This document shows positions 31,669 through 41,685 of a DNA stretch of 64,000 bases, piece after piece. How positions within the stretch are numbered: the first letter of the stretch is position 1; every line of letters begins with the position of its first letter. Both the position numbers and the translations under genes were made by a program. The DNA is from JACVRN01 sp036389255 (GTDB lineage Bacteria; Acidobacteriota; Blastocatellia; Pyrinomonadales; Pyrinomonadaceae), in the NCBI GenBank assembly GCA_036389255.1, contig DASVQI010000036.1, forward strand, positions 1-64,000, given 5' to 3'. The notes below the pieces were generated by a model. It was not told where the DNA came from, ran no database searches, and worked only from the letters and a program-made list of their open reading frames with translations.

Positions 31669-34206
31669 CTAAAGCTCTCGGACTCGCTTTTCCAACTCGC
31701 GCGCTATCTGCGCCGGGTCGTCGCTGCGGGAGAAGCCGACGGCTTCGCCAAAGATGATTGAAACCTTTCCGGGCCGCGCAAAGCGCCTGCCCTGATTCTT
31801 CAATTCGGCCAGTCCGTCAATCCTGACCGGCACGACGGGCGCGCCAAGCTGCGCGGCCAGAAGCCCCGTGCCCGTCATAAAGGGATTAAACGAGCCGTCC
31901 TCGCTTCTGGTTCCTTCGGGAAAGACCAGAATGCTCTGGCCCCTGTCCATCATCTCGCCCGCGTAGGCGAAGCTGCGACGAAAGCCGCTCTTTTTCGGAA
32001 GCGGGAAGACGTTGAAGAAGGTCACGACCAGCGCGTATTGCATGAGCCACCGGAGGCGCGTGAAGCCGCTTGCGCGAACTTTCGGATGAACCCAGTCGCG
32101 CAGGATTTCTCCCTCCATTGCGATTGCCAGATGCCTGCGGAATCTTCCGGGCAGCGCCTCTATTATCAGCGCGTGGTCAACCATAGAGATGTGATTGGAG
32201 ACGAAAAGCAGGGGCCCGCGCAGACCTTTCAGGTTATCAAGACCAATCACGCGCACGCGGCACATAACGTAAGTCAGGGGCAGTATGAAGAGATAAAGCG
32301 CCAGCCTGCGAAGCCACGTCACGGGAAAGCGTCCGGCCCACTCCGGGTAAGGGTACGGCGCTGCGGCCTCTTCGCTTAAGCCGCCCGCCTTGACCATCCT
32401 TTCGACCTCGCCAACGGTCGTAGCATTTGTAAAAGCCGCTTCGTCCAACTCCAGCTGATAGCGCTCTTCCAGCGCGCTCAGCAATTCCACGCGTCCCAGC
32501 GAATCCAGATTCAAGTCACTTTCAAGCCCGCTCGTCAAAACCACCTCGCGCGCCTGATTGCTCGCGCCTATGCGATTGATTACCTCCGCGACCGCGCTCG
32601 TTCGCTCAGGCTTTGACGAACTCGAAAGAATGGCTTTTACCCTTTCCGCCACCTCGCGCTTGATTATCTTTTGTGTGGCGGTGCGCGGGAAATCCGGCTC
32701 TGGCCACAGAAAATGGCGGCGAATCTGTTGATGCCTGCCGAGCTGTAGGTTGGCGCGAGCGACCGCCTCGTCCACACGGCTCGCCTCATCCCGCGTGATA
32801 AGCACAGCTAGAGGCTCAGGCCCGTGCTCGGACTCAAAACTTATGACTACGCTCTCGCGCACTTCCGGCTGGGCGTTGAGCGCCGCCTCCAAATCTTCCG
32901 GGTAGATGTTAAGCCCTGCGGCTGTGACTATGACATCCTTCTTTCGTCCCTTGAAGTAAAGGTTGCCCTCTTCGTCCATGACGCCGACGTCGCCCGTTCG
33001 CAGCCAGCCTTCCTCTGTCTTGAGCTGATTGTCTGCATCTACTGCGGCGGCCCAGTAGCCGGGCGAAACATTCGCGCCGCGCACCATGATTTCGCCTGAC
33101 GAATCCAGTCGCACCTCCTGACCCGCCAACGTGCGGCCAATCGAGCCGCGACTCTTTTTGAAAGGATGATTGACGCTGATGAGCGAAGCAGTCTCCGTCA
33201 TCCCGTAGCCCTGTATGACGGCGAAGCCCGTGCGCTGCCAGAACTCTTCCGTCTCTTCCGAAAGCGTCGCGCCGCCCGAGATGAAGGCCCAGAACCTCCA
33301 CCCGAATTTTTTGTGAAGCGAGCGAAAGGCCCACAATCGTTTGATTACGCTGCGTCCTTCAGCACGCTTGAGAGCCTGCTCGAACTCGCCCGCCTTCCCT
33401 TCTCTTTCAAGCTCGCTCAGTACGCGGTCGCGCAAAAGCTCAAGCACTCGCGGAATCGTAACCAGCACGTTTATTCTCTCTCGCCTGACAGTCTCAATAA
33501 TCTCCGAAGGCGTCATTGAGAGCTGAAAGAAGACGCGCCCGCCCAGAAGCTGCGGCACGAAGATAGACATCAGTTGCCCGAAGACGTGGCTGAGCGGAAG
33601 AGAGTTAAGGAAGCGCAATGGATGAACGAGCCGCTCCCACTTCAGGTATTTCTGAATCTCACGCTCAAGCGGCGCGATGCTCGCCAGCAGATTCCCGTGA
33701 GTCAGCAGAACCCCTTTCGGCGCGCTCGTTGTGCCGGAGGTGTATATGATTTCAAGCAGGTCGTCCGCAGACAACTCTTCAGCCTGATAAGCGTTGCCGT
33801 CATGATGCCTGACGGATTCCTCAAGCCTGGAAAGGTTGAAAGCCGGAAGGTCTGCTAAATCGGGATGCTCCTGTCCGTCGTGAACGAGCAGCGCGGGGCG
33901 AGTCTGCTCGCGCACGCGGGCCGGGAAATCCGGCGGGCTATCTGCGTCTAGCGGCACTACGACCGCGCCGCGCAGGGCGCATCCGAAAAATGCCGCGACC
34001 CATTCGGGGCTATTCTCCGCAGAGAGCAGCACGCGGTCGCCCTTCTTCACTCCCCGTGCTTCCAGCTCGCGCGCGAAGCGGCGGGCCGCGTCGGCCACCC
34101 GCGCGTAAGACCAACGTACGACGCGCAGGCCGCGCCTGTGCGCGAAAACAATCTCGTCGCCGCGCCTTGAGTAATCATCCAGAAAGCTGAGGATATTCGC
34201 GCGCAT
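31669..34206 (-). CDS. Acyl-CoA synthetase/ACP/acyltransferase fusion
   Basis: 845 residues with three domains. Residues 1-520 are an AMP-binding acyl synthetase: IIYTSGTTSAPKGVLLTH (P-loop), GYGMTETASL and GWLRTGDVG. Residues 540-610 are an acyl carrier protein, with the attachment serine in LNLDSLGRVEL. Residues 625-845 are a PlsC acyltransferase: SNHISMVDHALI (HxxxxD) and FPEGTRSEDGSF. It is predicted to activate fatty acids, load them and transfer them to lysophospholipid, as Aas does with a different domain order. Shares a divergent promoter region (34207-34301) with the FAD monooxygenase. Confidence 0.9.
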   Translation of the reverse strand: MRANILSFLDDYSRRGDEIVFAHRRGLRVVRWSYARVADAARRFARELEARGVKKGDRVLLSAENSPEWVAAFFGCALRGAVVVPLDADSPPDFPARVREQTRPALLVHDGQEHPDLADLPAFNLSRLEESVRHHDGNAYQAEELSADDLLEIIYTSGTTSAPKGVLLTHGNLLASIAPLEREIQKYLKWERLVHPLRFLNSLPLSHVFGQLMSIFVPQLLGGRVFFQLSMTPSEIIETVRRERINVLVTIPRVLELLRDRVLSELEREGKAGEFEQALKRAEGRSVIKRLWAFRSLHKKFGWRFWAFISGGATLSEETEEFWQRTGFAVIQGYGMTETASLISVNHPFKKSRGSIGRTLAGQEVRLDSSGEIMVRGANVSPGYWAAAVDADNQLKTEEGWLRTGDVGVMDEEGNLYFKGRKKDVIVTAAGLNIYPEDLEAALNAQPEVRESVVISFESEHGPEPLAVLITRDEASRVDEAVARANLQLGRHQQIRRHFLWPEPDFPRTATQKIIKREVAERVKAILSSSSKPERTSAVAEVINRIGASNQAREVVLTSGLESDLNLDSLGRVELLSALEERYQLELDEAAFTNATTVGEVERMVKAGGLSEEAAAPYPYPEWAGRFPVTWLRRLALYLFILPLTYVMCRVRVIGLDNLKGLRGPLLFVSNHISMVDHALIIEALPGRFRRHLAIAMEGEILRDWVHPKVRASGFTRLRWLMQYALVVTFFNVFPLPKKSGFRRSFAYAGEMMDRGQSILVFPEGTRSEDGSFNPFMTGTGLLAAQLGAPVVPVRIDGLAELKNQGRRFARPGKVSIIFGEAVGFSRSDDPAQIARELEKRVREL

Positions 34207-34301
34207 CTAACTCTAAAATCTCGCCCGGAAAATTTTATCCTATCGCGGCCGAAAGTTGGGAGTAAGCTTTTTGATATACTCGGCGCGAAGGGCGGGAGAG
34301 A

Positions 34302-35462
34302 ATGGCAGTCCCTGTCAAACGAGTCATCATCATCGGCGGCGGCATCGGCGGATTGTGCGCCGCCATCAGCCTGCGCCGTATAGGGCTGGACGTGGAAGTC
34401 TACGAGCAGGCGGACGAGCTGCGCGCAGTCGGCGCGGGCCTCACCATCTGGGCCAACGCGATTAAGGCTCTCAGAAAGCTGGGCCTCGCGGATAAAGTCA
34501 TACAGGCAGGCGCGAGGATAGAGCGCGGCGAGCTTATGACTTCCACGGGGCGAGTGCTGTCGCGCACAGCCACGGGCGAGCTTGAAGAACGCTTCGGTGA
34601 GCCGACCGTGGCCATACACCGCGCAGACCTGCACGAAATCCTGATGGATGCTCTCCCGGCCGGAATCGTTCATCTCAACGAAAGGTGCGAGCGATTCGAA
34701 GATGACGAAGCGGGCGTGTCTGTACGTTTCGCTGGTGGAAAAAACGACCGCGCAGATTTACTGGTCGGAGCGGACGGGATTCACTCGGTCATTCGCAGGC
34801 AGTTGTTTCCCGAAGTGAAGCTGCGCTATTCGGGCTACACTACTTGGCGCGGAGTCGTGGAGACGCGCGACGAAGCCGCTTTGGGAAAGACCTCCGAGAC
34901 GTGGGGCTGCGGCGCTCGCTTCGGCATCGTTCGTGTAGACCGCGAGCGCGTCTACTGGTTCTCGACCGCGAACGTGGAGGCGGGCCGGAAGCTTTCGGCG
35001 GCCGAAACCCGTGGCTTTCTTCTGAGCTACTACAAAGGCTGGCATCATCCAGTCGAGCATCTCATAGAATCTACTCCGGCCGAGCGGATACTTCACAACG
35101 ACATCTACGACATAGCGCCTATGAAGCGCTGGCATCGCGGGCGTGTGGCGTTGCTAGGAGACTCTGCGCACCCGACCACGCCCAACATGGGACAGGGCGC
35201 TTGCATGGCTATCGAGTCTAGCCTTGCGCTCGCTCGCTGTCTCCGGCAGGGAGAAGATTTGCAGGAGAGCCTTCGCCGCTACGAGCGCGAGCGTATGCCG
35301 CGCACGGCATGGATTACCAACCAGTCGCGCAAGATAGGGCGCATAGGCCAATTCCAGAGCCGATTGCTTTGCACGCTGCGCGACGCCTTCATCCAACTCG
35401 CTCCCGACTCGTTGACCATCAAACAGATACAGAGAGCCGTCGAACACGATGAGCAGCTATAG
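34302..35462 (+). CDS. FAD-dependent aromatic hydroxylase-like monooxygenase
   Basis: 386 residues of the salicylate/para-hydroxybenzoate hydroxylase class. The N-terminal dinucleotide fold is IIGGGIGGLCAAISLRRIGL; GADGIHSVIRR is the DG motif; LLGDSAHPTTPNMGQGACMAIE is the GD motif that binds the FAD ribose. ATG 34302 follows a GGGAGAGA. Its TAG overlaps, on the complementary strand, the stop codon of the pseudouridine synthase at CTATAG (35457-35462). The substrate could be an aromatic acid, a quinone precursor or a tetracycline-like compound; the sequence does not decide. Confidence 0.9.
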   Translation: MAVPVKRVIIIGGGIGGLCAAISLRRIGLDVEVYEQADELRAVGAGLTIWANAIKALRKLGLADKVIQAGARIERGELMTSTGRVLSRTATGELEERFGEPTVAIHRADLHEILMDALPAGIVHLNERCERFEDDEAGVSVRFAGGKNDRADLLVGADGIHSVIRRQLFPEVKLRYSGYTTWRGVVETRDEAALGKTSETWGCGARFGIVRVDRERVYWFSTANVEAGRKLSAAETRGFLLSYYKGWHHPVEHLIESTPAERILHNDIYDIAPMKRWHRGRVALLGDSAHPTTPNMGQGACMAIESSLALARCLRQGEDLQESLRRYERERMPRTAWITNQSRKIGRIGQFQSRLLCTLRDAFIQLAPDSLTIKQIQRAVEHDEQL

Positions 35463-36383
35463 CGGGACGGACTCATTTAAGAGATGAAGAAACTCCGCCG
35501 GAAGCGGGGAAGAGAATTCCAGCCAGTCGCCGCCTCGCGGGTGATGAAAGCCCAGAAGCGCCGCGTGCAGGCAGAGTCGCTGCACGCTGTCCCGGGCGTA
35601 CCAGTCATCTCCCATGATGGCGTGCCCTATGTGAGCGCAGTGGATTCTAAGCTGGTTTGTGCGCCCGGTGACGGGCTCAAGCTCCACGAGTGTCGCGCTC
35701 GCTCTTCTTTCAACCACGCGCAGCTTCGTTTCCGATGGCTTGCCGTCAGCCGAGACGTTCCACTTCGGATGCGTGGAAGCGTCACGGCCAATAGGCGCTT
35801 CGATTGTCAGCTCGTCTTCATCAATCCGTCCGTGTACGAGCGCAATGTATCTCTTCTCAACCAGCCTGCGGTGAAAGTGGCGCGTGAGGATGGAGAGCGA
35901 GCGTGCGGTTGTGGCTACGACCATCAGGCCAGAAGTCGCGCGGTCTAAACGATGCACAAGACCCGGACGAACCATAGAAGCGTTGCGCTCCCCGGAAGCG
36001 TTGCTTTCGTCTAGCGCCGCGCGGTTCAGGTGGTAGGCGAGCGCGTTGGCGAGCGTGCCGCTCTTTTCGGTTCGGGTCGGATGAACCAGCATCCCTGCGG
36101 GCTTGTCTATAACCAGAAGATGAGCGTCCTCGTATCTCACCTCAAGAGGTATGTCTTCCGGCGTCATGGCCGTCGGGCCGTTCTCGTCAATAATGATTTC
36201 CACCCGGTCGCCGCTCTGCACGTGATAGCCCGGCGCGGCTACCTCTTTATTCACACGGCAAGCCCCTTGAAGCACCAGACTGTTGATGCGCATGCGGCTC
36301 AGCCAGCCGAGCTGTGACGCCAGAAAACTATCCAGCCGCTCGTCGGCCTCCGACTGCTCGACCTTAAATTCCAGTTGCTCCAT
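35457..36383 (-). CDS. RluD-family 23S rRNA pseudouridine synthase
   Basis: About 308 residues. Residues 15-75 are an S4 RNA-binding domain (DERLDSFLASQLGWLSRMRI, NKEVAAPGYHVQSGDRVEI). The catalytic domain has VHRLDRATSGLMVVA with the active-site aspartate. RluD-type enzymes isomerise uridines in helix 69 of 23S rRNA; RluC-like specificity is not excluded. ATG 36383 (MEQLEFKVEQSEA) is chosen over the frame start at 36452, which would begin inside the terminator hairpin of the upstream gene. Stops convergently with the FAD monooxygenase, overlapping by six bases. Confidence 0.9.
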   Translation of the reverse strand: MEQLEFKVEQSEADERLDSFLASQLGWLSRMRINSLVLQGACRVNKEVAAPGYHVQSGDRVEIIIDENGPTAMTPEDIPLEVRYEDAHLLVIDKPAGMLVHPTRTEKSGTLANALAYHLNRAALDESNASGERNASMVRPGLVHRLDRATSGLMVVATTARSLSILTRHFHRRLVEKRYIALVHGRIDEDELTIEAPIGRDASTHPKWNVSADGKPSETKLRVVERRASATLVELEPVTGRTNQLRIHCAHIGHAIMGDDWYARDSVQRLCLHAALLGFHHPRGGDWLEFSSPLPAEFLHLLNESVPL

Positions 36384-36414
36384 TCTTTCGCGCAGCACCG
36401 GCTGAAGAAATAAA

Positions 36415-36447
36415 GAAGGAGGGATTTTGTCATAAAACCCCTCCTTC
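36415..36447 (-). terminator. Terminator of the subtilase gene
   Basis: Minus strand GAAGGAGGGGTTTT, loop ATGAC, AAAATCCCTCCTTC, a 14-bp stem with one mismatch, followed by TTTATTTC. It lies 25 bases past the stop of the protease gene. Confidence 0.85.
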
Positions 36448-36471
36448 TTCATCTTCCGTGGTCTTACCCGC

Positions 36472-39400
36472 TCAGGGCTGGCCGAATCGTTTCCTGTACT
36501 CTTCCGAATAGATGAACCCGAATATCAGGTGGTGATAATCTCTGGGCAGAATGTCGGGCCTGCCGCGTGTCGCGCCTCCGTTGGTGAAGACATAGACCCA
36601 CTCCGTCCAACCCGTCAGATTCGGGTCGTTCAAATCGGGGTCTCTTCTCAGGTAGGCGAAGTACTCCATCGTGACGAAGCCTCGCGGGAAGTATCTGTCG
36701 TAAACGGCCTGCTGCTCTACGAAGGCTTTTAGAGTCTGCCCGAGCGTGAACTGTCCGCTTGCGCGCAGGTTGATTAGCTCATCCCTGCCGTACTGCGGCG
36801 GCTGGCCCGGCAGCGTCACGGCCGTCTGCGGCAAAGTGACCCCGGCCGACTGCTCCATCTTCAGTATCAGTTGCGCGGCCTGCGATGGCTGCATAGCGCC
36901 CGTGAAGCGGTCAAGAATCTCGGCCCTGTTGCTGAAGTGCATCAGGTAGTCTTGCAGGTTCTGCTCCCTGACGCTGTCCGAAATGCCGAAGCCACTGAGG
37001 CTGGCCATGTCTGGGATGAACTCCGCGTAACGCGGGAGCCTTCCTATGCCCACTTCGTACAGGCGGTAGACGAGTAATCCGTTGTTTGTGAACTCCGGGC
37101 TGGCGAAGAAGCCGTGCGAGATGTGCGCTCTGTCACAGTTGTAAGGCGCTCCCAAAAAGCCCTGATTAGTGCCGCAGTTGTTCAGCACATTCGTCCAGTC
37201 CGTGAAGCCAGCCGTGTCCGCGTCTCTGCCCAGAAAGTCCAGATAGTTCTGCCGGACGAAGAAGGCGGACGACAGGTAAGGGTTCTCGGATGGTGTAGTC
37301 GCCACGCCTTTATCGAGAATGATAACGTTCGCCTGAGAGATTGCGCCCAGAGTCGCGCCCAAGGGGTTCTGCAATCTGATGTTGAAGACTTCGGAGCCTT
37401 CTATGTAGCCGTCGCTGACAATGGGAATCTGTATCTGCTTCTGAGCCTCTCCGGGCGCAAAGCGCAACGTTCCCGCCGTCGTGGCGTAGTCGCAGCGCTG
37501 CGATGCCTTTCCTGTCACCAGATTACATTCGTTCCCGCCCGATTGATCCGAAGTGAAGTATTGAACGGTGGCGGCAGATGTCGCGTCCCCTCTGAGGACG
37601 GTCACGCTCAGAGCCCCGAACCCTTGCGCGGTGTTGACTGCTCCTTCGTCAACGGTGTAGCTGGCTTGGCTTAGCTGTATAACGTTTGAGGACGGCGGCG
37701 TTGGCGTGGGCGTAGGCGTCGGAGTTGGAGTCGGAGTTGGAACCGGCGTCGGCGTGGGCGTCGGTATCGGCGTCCCTATAGTAGCCGTCCATGAGAGGTA
37801 AGACTTAAGCTGCGACAGGTTGTTAATCTTTATCAGATTGGTTCCGTCGGCGTTCATCACGTAGCAGAGATTGCCGCGCACGAACATGATTCTAGCGCCG
37901 TCGGGCGACCAAGTGGGGTACTGGTCGTAAGTGCCGCTCGTCAGCCTTGAGACGCCCGTGCCGTCCGCGTTCATGGTGTAAGTCTCGATAATCGAGCCGA
38001 ATGAAGTGCGGTAGTTGCTGAAGACTATCTTCTTGCCGTCGGGCGACCATTTCGGCGTCTGTTTCGCTCCGTCAAGATTGGTAAGCTGCTTTCTGTTACT
38101 GCCGTCCGGATTCATCACCCAGAGCTGCGACCCTTGAGTATAAGGGCCGCCGTCCGAGTATAGAATCCGTGTCCCGTCGGGCGAGAATTTGGCCGCGTAG
38201 CCGGGGCCGCCGCCGATGACCGTCTCGTTAGTGCCGTCCAGATTGATAAGGCGCATCTCGCCGCCTATATGAAAGAGTATCTTTGTGCCGTCGGGCGACC
38301 ATGACGGGTCAGTCTCAATCGGGATGTTGGTCGTGAGCCGTCTTAAGTTCCCCCCGTTATCATCTATGACATTTATATGACCGTCCTTGCTGAAGACTAT
38401 CTTCTTGCCGTCGGGCGACCATTCGGGAGTCGAGGCGTTGGCGTTGCTCGTCAGCTTAATCTCGTTTAAGCCGTCGGCATTCATCACATATATGTCCTGG
38501 ATGTTTCCCCAGTAGTCGGCACCCGCGAAGACGACTCTGCCCGTCAGCTCCGGTATGGGAGTCGGAAGCGGCGTGGGCGTCGGTAAAGGCGTAGGCGTTG
38601 GCGTTGGCGCAGGCGGCGGCTGAGTCGGCGGGCGCAGGCTATAAGTTATCGTCTCGGCGTTGCCCAGACTCTTAAATGCGTAGGGCGAAGTGTGCGAGTC
38701 AATGACGTAGGCGTCGGGAAATCCGCCGCCTATGCCGACCACCGGAAGCAGCCTTTGATTGCCGTCGCCGTAGCGCACCTGAATAGTTCCGTCGCGCCGC
38801 AGCTCTATCTCGAAATTGACGGGATTTTCGCCGCGAGACTGAGTCGCGGACAAAGGGGTGTTGTAGGTCACGGCCTGCCAACGGAAGATGATGCGGTCTG
38901 CGTCCGGCTTGACGACGTATACGTCGTCGCCCGTGCGCTTGTCCGTGCGCAGGTCGTCCCACATCCCGGCAATCATTTTGTAACCCTGTAGACGCGACTC
39001 GGAGCTTACAGCGTCGTCAGGCTTGTTGCCGATTGTCGGAGCCGGGCCTAGATAGAGCGCGCCGTTCGTAGAGACGGTGACGGAGGGGTAAGCGCTGCCA
39101 TTGGCAAAGTACGGGAAACCAAACGGAAGGTTATAGTTTTTGTATAGGTCGTCGCCTAAAAGCGCTAGCGGACTGCCTCCCGTAGAGAGCGCGGCAGGCG
39201 CAGACTTCGTTATCGTGTAAGGGTCGTTGACATCCGGCCCCATCTGGAAGGGCACGGAAGTAATAGGCCCTGCGTTTCCCGCTTCGTCAACGGCGCGGAT
39301 TCCTATAAACCCGGTCGGATGCCGCCATGGAATGTCTACGCTCCAGCTTTGAAAAGCGCCCGCCGGGTTCGGGAGCAGATTCACGGGCAGCGGCCTCGCC

Positions 39401-40989
39401 AGCTCGAACACGGACGGGTTAGTCAAATCCGTCTCGGAGAAGCGAACCTCATAAACTGCCGCTTGGCCGCTATCGCCGTCATCGCCCGGCGACCTCCACG
39501 TCATAGAGATGTTCCGGCTGACCCAACCTTGATAGATGTTATGGATGGTGACGGCGGATGGGGCGGTAGTGTCGGTGGAGGCCGCGCTCTGCAAAGCGTT
39601 GGCCACGTTCAGCCGCCTGCCGGAAGAAAGCTGCTGGTAGTAGACCTGATTGTTGAGCACGTCGCCGCTATAGAGCAGGGACGAGCGAAGCCTGCGCATG
39701 CTGATGCCGGGGAACGCGCTACAGACGAGCGCCGCCGCGCCCGACACGTGCGGCGCGGCCATAGAAGTCCCCTCATAAAATTCGTACGTGTTATTGGGCG
39801 TCGTGCTCAGGATGCCTACGCCCGGCGCGGCCATGTTGACCGTAGCCGAACCTGCATTCGAGAAGTTCGGCTTGAGGTCGCTGCTGTTTGTCGCGGCCAC
39901 CGAGATGAGATTCGGAGATATATAGTTTGCAGGATACGACGGAACATAGTCGTTGCTGAGCCCTTCGTTTCCGGCGGAGACGACAAACAGGATGCCCTTG
40001 TCGCCCAGAGCGCGAATGGCATCCAGCTCGGCCTGAGAGCGGCCGTACCCGCCGTAGCTATTGTTGAGAACGCGTATGTTCGCTCCCTTTGTCCCGCCCG
40101 AAGTCTCCCAAAGCTCGCGCATCTTCCCGGCGTAGTTATATGCGCTGATGGCCGCCGCCGAGCTTCCGCCGCCCGGCCCCAAAATTTTCAGGGACATCAG
40201 GCTCACCTGCCAGTTAACGCCCGTGACGCCTATGCCGTTGTCGCCCGTAGCGCCGATTGTCCCGGCGACGTGCGTGCCGTGCGCGTCTGTTTCGTTCGTA
40301 GCGTCTGTCGCCCCGTCAAAGACCGTCTTGTCGTTGTGATAGAAATCCCAGCCATTTACGTCGTCAACGTAGCCGTTGCCGTCATTATCAACTCCGTCAT
40401 TGGCAACCTCGGCAGTGTTCAGCCAGATGTTGTCTCTGAGGTCTTCGTGATTGATGTCTATGCCTTCGTCAATTACGCCTACGACTACGCTGCGGCTGCC
40501 TACGGTAGTGTTCCATGCAAGCTCGGCGTCAATATCGCCCCCGCCCGTGTTGGTATTCCTGAGCCCCCACAGCTCTGAAAATCTGGGGTCGTTGGGCAGC
40601 CTGTTTATACGGCGCACGTAGTTCGGCTCTGCATAAAGCACATCGGGTTGAGCATTAAGCTCTTCAATCACCTGCAAGGTATCGCCTGCGGCTACGCGCG
40701 CTATACGCAGCCCCTCGACCAGCTCGGAGCCCTTGAACTCTTTCACACTAATCTGAATCGCGCGCCCCTTTGAGCGCACAGTCATGCTTGAGCGCTCAAC
40801 GCGCTTGGCCTCGGCCTCGTCGCGGAAGCGCACCATGATTTCGCCGGGAACAAAATCGAGCCTGTGCCGCTTCGGAGCCTCTTCTGCCGGACTGTCCGAA
40901 TCGTTCCCGGTCTGTGAGGCCACGGGAATTGAACAGGCGAACATAAGCAGCGCCAGAAGGATTGCTATAAAAGATTTAGGTCTATTCAT
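36472..40989 (-). CDS. Multidomain secreted subtilase (S8) with beta-propeller, Calx-beta and DUF4214
   Basis: About 1505 residues. After a signal peptide (FIAILLALLMFACSIPVAS), residues 25-115 are an inhibitor-like propeptide. The S8 protease domain follows: Asp in VVGVIDEGIDINHEDLR, His in DAHGTHVAGTIG, Ser in GTSMAAPHVSGAAALV. Then come a fibronectin-like region, a proline-threonine linker, about six TolB/PD40 repeats (WSPDGKKIVF), a second PTPTP linker, a Calx-beta domain (RGDATSAATVQYFTS) and a C-terminal DUF4214 region (ARGDADTAGFTDW-type). Likely a large extracellular protease. ATG 40989 starts the signal peptide; the frame extension to 41022 is upstream. Confidence 0.92.
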   Translation of the reverse strand: MNRPKSFIAILLALLMFACSIPVASQTGNDSDSPAEEAPKRHRLDFVPGEIMVRFRDEAEAKRVERSSMTVRSKGRAIQISVKEFKGSELVEGLRIARVAAGDTLQVIEELNAQPDVLYAEPNYVRRINRLPNDPRFSELWGLRNTNTGGGDIDAELAWNTTVGSRSVVVGVIDEGIDINHEDLRDNIWLNTAEVANDGVDNDGNGYVDDVNGWDFYHNDKTVFDGATDATNETDAHGTHVAGTIGATGDNGIGVTGVNWQVSLMSLKILGPGGGSSAAAISAYNYAGKMRELWETSGGTKGANIRVLNNSYGGYGRSQAELDAIRALGDKGILFVVSAGNEGLSNDYVPSYPANYISPNLISVAATNSSDLKPNFSNAGSATVNMAAPGVGILSTTPNNTYEFYEGTSMAAPHVSGAAALVCSAFPGISMRRLRSSLLYSGDVLNNQVYYQQLSSGRRLNVANALQSAASTDTTAPSAVTIHNIYQGWVSRNISMTWRSPGDDGDSGQAAVYEVRFSETDLTNPSVFELARPLPVNLLPNPAGAFQSWSVDIPWRHPTGFIGIRAVDEAGNAGPITSVPFQMGPDVNDPYTITKSAPAALSTGGSPLALLGDDLYKNYNLPFGFPYFANGSAYPSVTVSTNGALYLGPAPTIGNKPDDAVSSESRLQGYKMIAGMWDDLRTDKRTGDDVYVVKPDADRIIFRWQAVTYNTPLSATQSRGENPVNFEIELRRDGTIQVRYGDGNQRLLPVVGIGGGFPDAYVIDSHTSPYAFKSLGNAETITYSLRPPTQPPPAPTPTPTPLPTPTPLPTPIPELTGRVVFAGADYWGNIQDIYVMNADGLNEIKLTSNANASTPEWSPDGKKIVFSKDGHINVIDDNGGNLRRLTTNIPIETDPSWSPDGTKILFHIGGEMRLINLDGTNETVIGGGPGYAAKFSPDGTRILYSDGGPYTQGSQLWVMNPDGSNRKQLTNLDGAKQTPKWSPDGKKIVFSNYRTSFGSIIETYTMNADGTGVSRLTSGTYDQYPTWSPDGARIMFVRGNLCYVMNADGTNLIKINNLSQLKSYLSWTATIGTPIPTPTPTPVPTPTPTPTPTPTPTPPSSNVIQLSQASYTVDEGAVNTAQGFGALSVTVLRGDATSAATVQYFTSDQSGGNECNLVTGKASQRCDYATTAGTLRFAPGEAQKQIQIPIVSDGYIEGSEVFNIRLQNPLGATLGAISQANVIILDKGVATTPSENPYLSSAFFVRQNYLDFLGRDADTAGFTDWTNVLNNCGTNQGFLGAPYNCDRAHISHGFFASPEFTNNGLLVYRLYEVGIGRLPRYAEFIPDMASLSGFGISDSVREQNLQDYLMHFSNRAEILDRFTGAMQPSQAAQLILKMEQSAGVTLPQTAVTLPGQPPQYGRDELINLRASGQFTLGQTLKAFVEQQAVYDRYFPRGFVTMEYFAYLRRDPDLNDPNLTGWTEWVYVFTNGGATRGRPDILPRDYHHLIFGFIYSEEYRKRFGQP

Positions 40990-41099
40990 GCGAGGAACGG
41001 GGCTGTCGGAAAGAAGATTCAATGCAACTCACTCTGGGGAAGCGAGAAGTTATAGGATAGGGATTATTAAACCGTTGTCAAGCCACAGAATGCAGTAAT

Positions 41100-41618
41100 T
41101 TACCGGGCCTTAGAGGCGTCCTCTCTCGCCCTGTTTTCGATATTTCTGATGAAAGCGGTTTTGGCGTCCGCGTAGTCGTTCACGTCTTCCCATTCCAGCT
41201 TAGCCAGCTCTTTCTTCAAAACCTCGTACGAGGCCGCGACAACCGGGTTGGCTCTTAAATAGTCTCGGAACAATAGCTGACGCTCCCAGAACTCACCGCC
41301 CGCCTGCACCATGTGTATTTGGTGAGTGGCAATCCCGCCCGTGAACTTTTTGAAAAAACGCCTGTACGGCATCACCTTTTCGTATTTTGGAATGTAAAGG
41401 TATCCGAGCGCGACAATCTCAGGCACGAGCTTGTCGGCAACTGAAAAATCGTGCAGCCCAATCATGATGTCAATGATGGGTTTCGCCGCCAGCCCGTAGA
41501 CGGAAGTGCTGCCTATGTGCTCGATAATGCACGCGCCTATGACGGTTTCGAGAGACTTCCTTTCTCTCTCGAACATCTCCGGCCATGCGGGCGAGTATTC
41601 AGAGATTGTAACTTTCAT
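41100..41618 (-). CDS. GrpB/UPF0157-family nucleotidyltransferase-fold protein
   Basis: 172 residues matching the GrpB family: opening MKVTISEYSPAWPEMFERER, IEHIGSTSVYGLAAKPIIDI (the GSTS/PxxDI signature at 36-55), HMVQAGGEFWERQLLFRDYL and a C-terminal KTAFIRNI helix. It has the nucleotidyltransferase fold with the G-S motif and D-x-x-D-like residues, but catalytic activity is unproven for the family; members sometimes fuse to CoaE. Start ATG 41618. Stands alone between two leftward genes. Confidence 0.9.
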   Translation of the reverse strand: MKVTISEYSPAWPEMFERERKSLETVIGACIIEHIGSTSVYGLAAKPIIDIMIGLHDFSVADKLVPEIVALGYLYIPKYEKVMPYRRFFKKFTGGIATHQIHMVQAGGEFWERQLLFRDYLRANPVVAASYEVLKKELAKLEWEDVNDYADAKTAFIRNIENRAREDASKAR

Positions 41619-41685
41619 GCTTCGGCAAGATGCTCAAGGCTTCCACTGGAAGCCTTGAGCGGAACGGGTCGTGAGCGCGCTCTCT

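Noticed and set aside
36384..36452. Pseudouridine synthase start at 36452
   Set aside because: It would begin within the terminator hairpin of the preceding gene; ATG 36383 fits the family N-terminus.
39319..40578. A 419-residue rightward frame within the subtilase gene
   Set aside because: It is arginine-rich antisense of a well-supported protease domain.
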